Shown here: positions 7,547 to 8,187 of the stretch, piece after piece | Position numbering within the stretch: the stretch's first letter is position 1 | Layout of the letters: each line of letters opens with the position of its first letter | NCBI GenBank assembly: GCA_002359975.1 | Contig: DENG01000121.1 | Location: forward strand, 2,237 to 10,423 | Source: Polynucleobacter sp. UBA2650 | GTDB taxonomy: Bacteria > Pseudomonadota > Gammaproteobacteria > Burkholderiales > Burkholderiaceae | DNA: 8,187 nt | Direction: 5' to 3' | Notes under the pieces: model-generated | What the model saw: the letters and a program-made list of their open reading frames with translations, nothing else | Told to the model about the DNA's origin: nothing | The model's database searches: none | Translations under genes and position numbers: made by a program

Positions 7547-8187
7547 ATGCCACGTAGCTCGTACCCACAAACTAGGACCCCATTGCCTCCGGATAGCGGA
7601 ACCGGAAAGATGTCTCGTTTATTTGCTGAAGTGCGCTGGTTCCTCCTATTGGCAATTTGCCTAGGACTCTTTGCAGTCTTAGTGACTTACACTAAATCAG
7701 ACCCCGCTTGGTCGCATGCTAGTTTTGAGACCCCCAAGAACATTGGCGGTCGGATGGGAGCCTGGACCGCCGATTTGATGTTCTATGTTTTTGGGGCCTC
7801 GGCTTTTTGGTGGGTCATTTTGTTTGCACGACGCGTCATTAGCCAATGGCGCGAGTTGTGGAGCGTTCCCCTTCCTCCTGATCCCAATATCAAACCAGAG
7901 TCGCTGTTAACACGGTGGTTAGGTTTTGCTCTCACCTTAGTCTGTAGCATGGGCCTTGAGTCGATCCGTCTGCACTCCCTCCAGTGGGAGCTCCCAAGGC
8001 CCCCCGGTGGTATTTTGGGCGAAGTGATTGGTGATCCCTTGCAAATGGCATTTGGCTTTACAGGATCCACACTCATTTTGTTATTTGGTTTGGCTGTAGG
8101 CTTGTCCCTCTTTTTACATTTCTCGTGGTTAAGCCTCTCAGAGCAAGTGGGTCGCTATATCGAGTTAGGGATTCGGCGTCTGCGCGA
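7547..8187 (+). CDS. ftsK: DNA translocase FtsK, N-terminal membrane domain (3'-truncated by the window edge)
   Basis: FtsK anchors at the division septum through its N-terminal membrane domain and uses a C-terminal RecA-like motor to pump DNA and aid dimer resolution at dif. Only the first 213 codons are in the window, so the linker, motor and gamma DNA-reading domain are not seen. Four hydrophobic segments fit the FtsK four-helix domain: about 30-47, 72-95, 124-140 and 170-192, with the family-like YTKSDPAWSH after the first and GAWTADLMFYVFG entering the second. The start is uncertain. The ATG at 7547 has no Shine-Dalgarno but follows a -10-like TACAAT. The in-frame ATG at 7610 (residue 22) has GGAA 8 bases upstream and would leave a shorter cytoplasmic tail. 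A divergent trxB/ftsK pair is, from memory, common in Burkholderiales and supports ftsK over another four-helix protein. Confidence 0.88.
   Translation, partial: MPRSSYPQTRTPLPPDSGTGKMSRLFAEVRWFLLLAICLGLFAVLVTYTKSDPAWSHASFETPKNIGGRMGAWTADLMFYVFGASAFWWVILFARRVISQWRELWSVPLPPDPNIKPESLLTRWLGFALTLVCSMGLESIRLHSLQWELPRPPGGILGEVIGDPLQMAFGFTGSTLILLFGLAVGLSLFLHFSWLSLSEQVGRYIELGIRRLR

Noticed and set aside
7783..8076. 97-codon - strand frame opposite ftsK
   Set aside because: The + strand frame encodes a convincing four-helix FtsK domain with family-like motifs; the - strand frame has none.

Overview
The window looks like a chromosomal segment of a betaproteobacterium of moderate GC content. The gene set and order (nadE-glnB, ppa opposite hppA, trxB opposite ftsK) resemble freshwater Burkholderiaceae such as Polynucleobacter. 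This assignment is an inference from protein similarity and remembered gene order; no search was run. No transposase, integrase, tRNA, rRNA or CRISPR array is visible, and no stretch of 300 bases lacks a gene.

Left part (1-1604, + strand): the 3' portion of a FixJ/NarL-type response regulator whose start lies outside the window, then a RodZ-like protein (cytoplasmic helix-turn-helix, one membrane helix, periplasmic C-terminal domain) starting at a GTG. This part is visibly more AT-rich than the rest and is the least ordinary region. The RodZ-like gene converges on glnB with only 6 bases between the two stop codons.

Middle part (1611-4215, - strand): read in the direction of transcription, ppa (soluble inorganic pyrophosphatase), nadE (glutamine-dependent NAD+ synthetase) and glnB (P-II nitrogen regulator). 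The gaps are 34 and 69 bases, so they may form one operon. A perfect 14-bp palindrome lies in the nadE-glnB gap. Across a 192-base divergent intergenic region lies hppA (4408-6465, +), a membrane proton-pumping pyrophosphatase with the residues of the K+-independent class. NadE releases pyrophosphate, Ppa hydrolyses it without conserving the energy, and HppA uses it to pump protons, so the block reads as a pyrophosphate and nitrogen/NAD module. The ppa-hppA region carries several inverted repeats and a possible 12-codon leader ORF overlapping the hppA start.

Right part: hppA and trxB (6543-7496, -) converge on a strong bidirectional terminator. trxB is divergent from ftsK (7547 to the window edge, +; only the N-terminal four-helix membrane domain is present). 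The two starts are 50 bases apart, and trxB has a perfect TATAAT only 6 bases before its ATG, which suggests a leaderless mRNA.

Overall the window is mostly conserved housekeeping genes. I did not find a clearly new biological system. The best leads are the response regulator/RodZ-like pair, the structured hppA leader and the compact trxB/ftsK promoter region.
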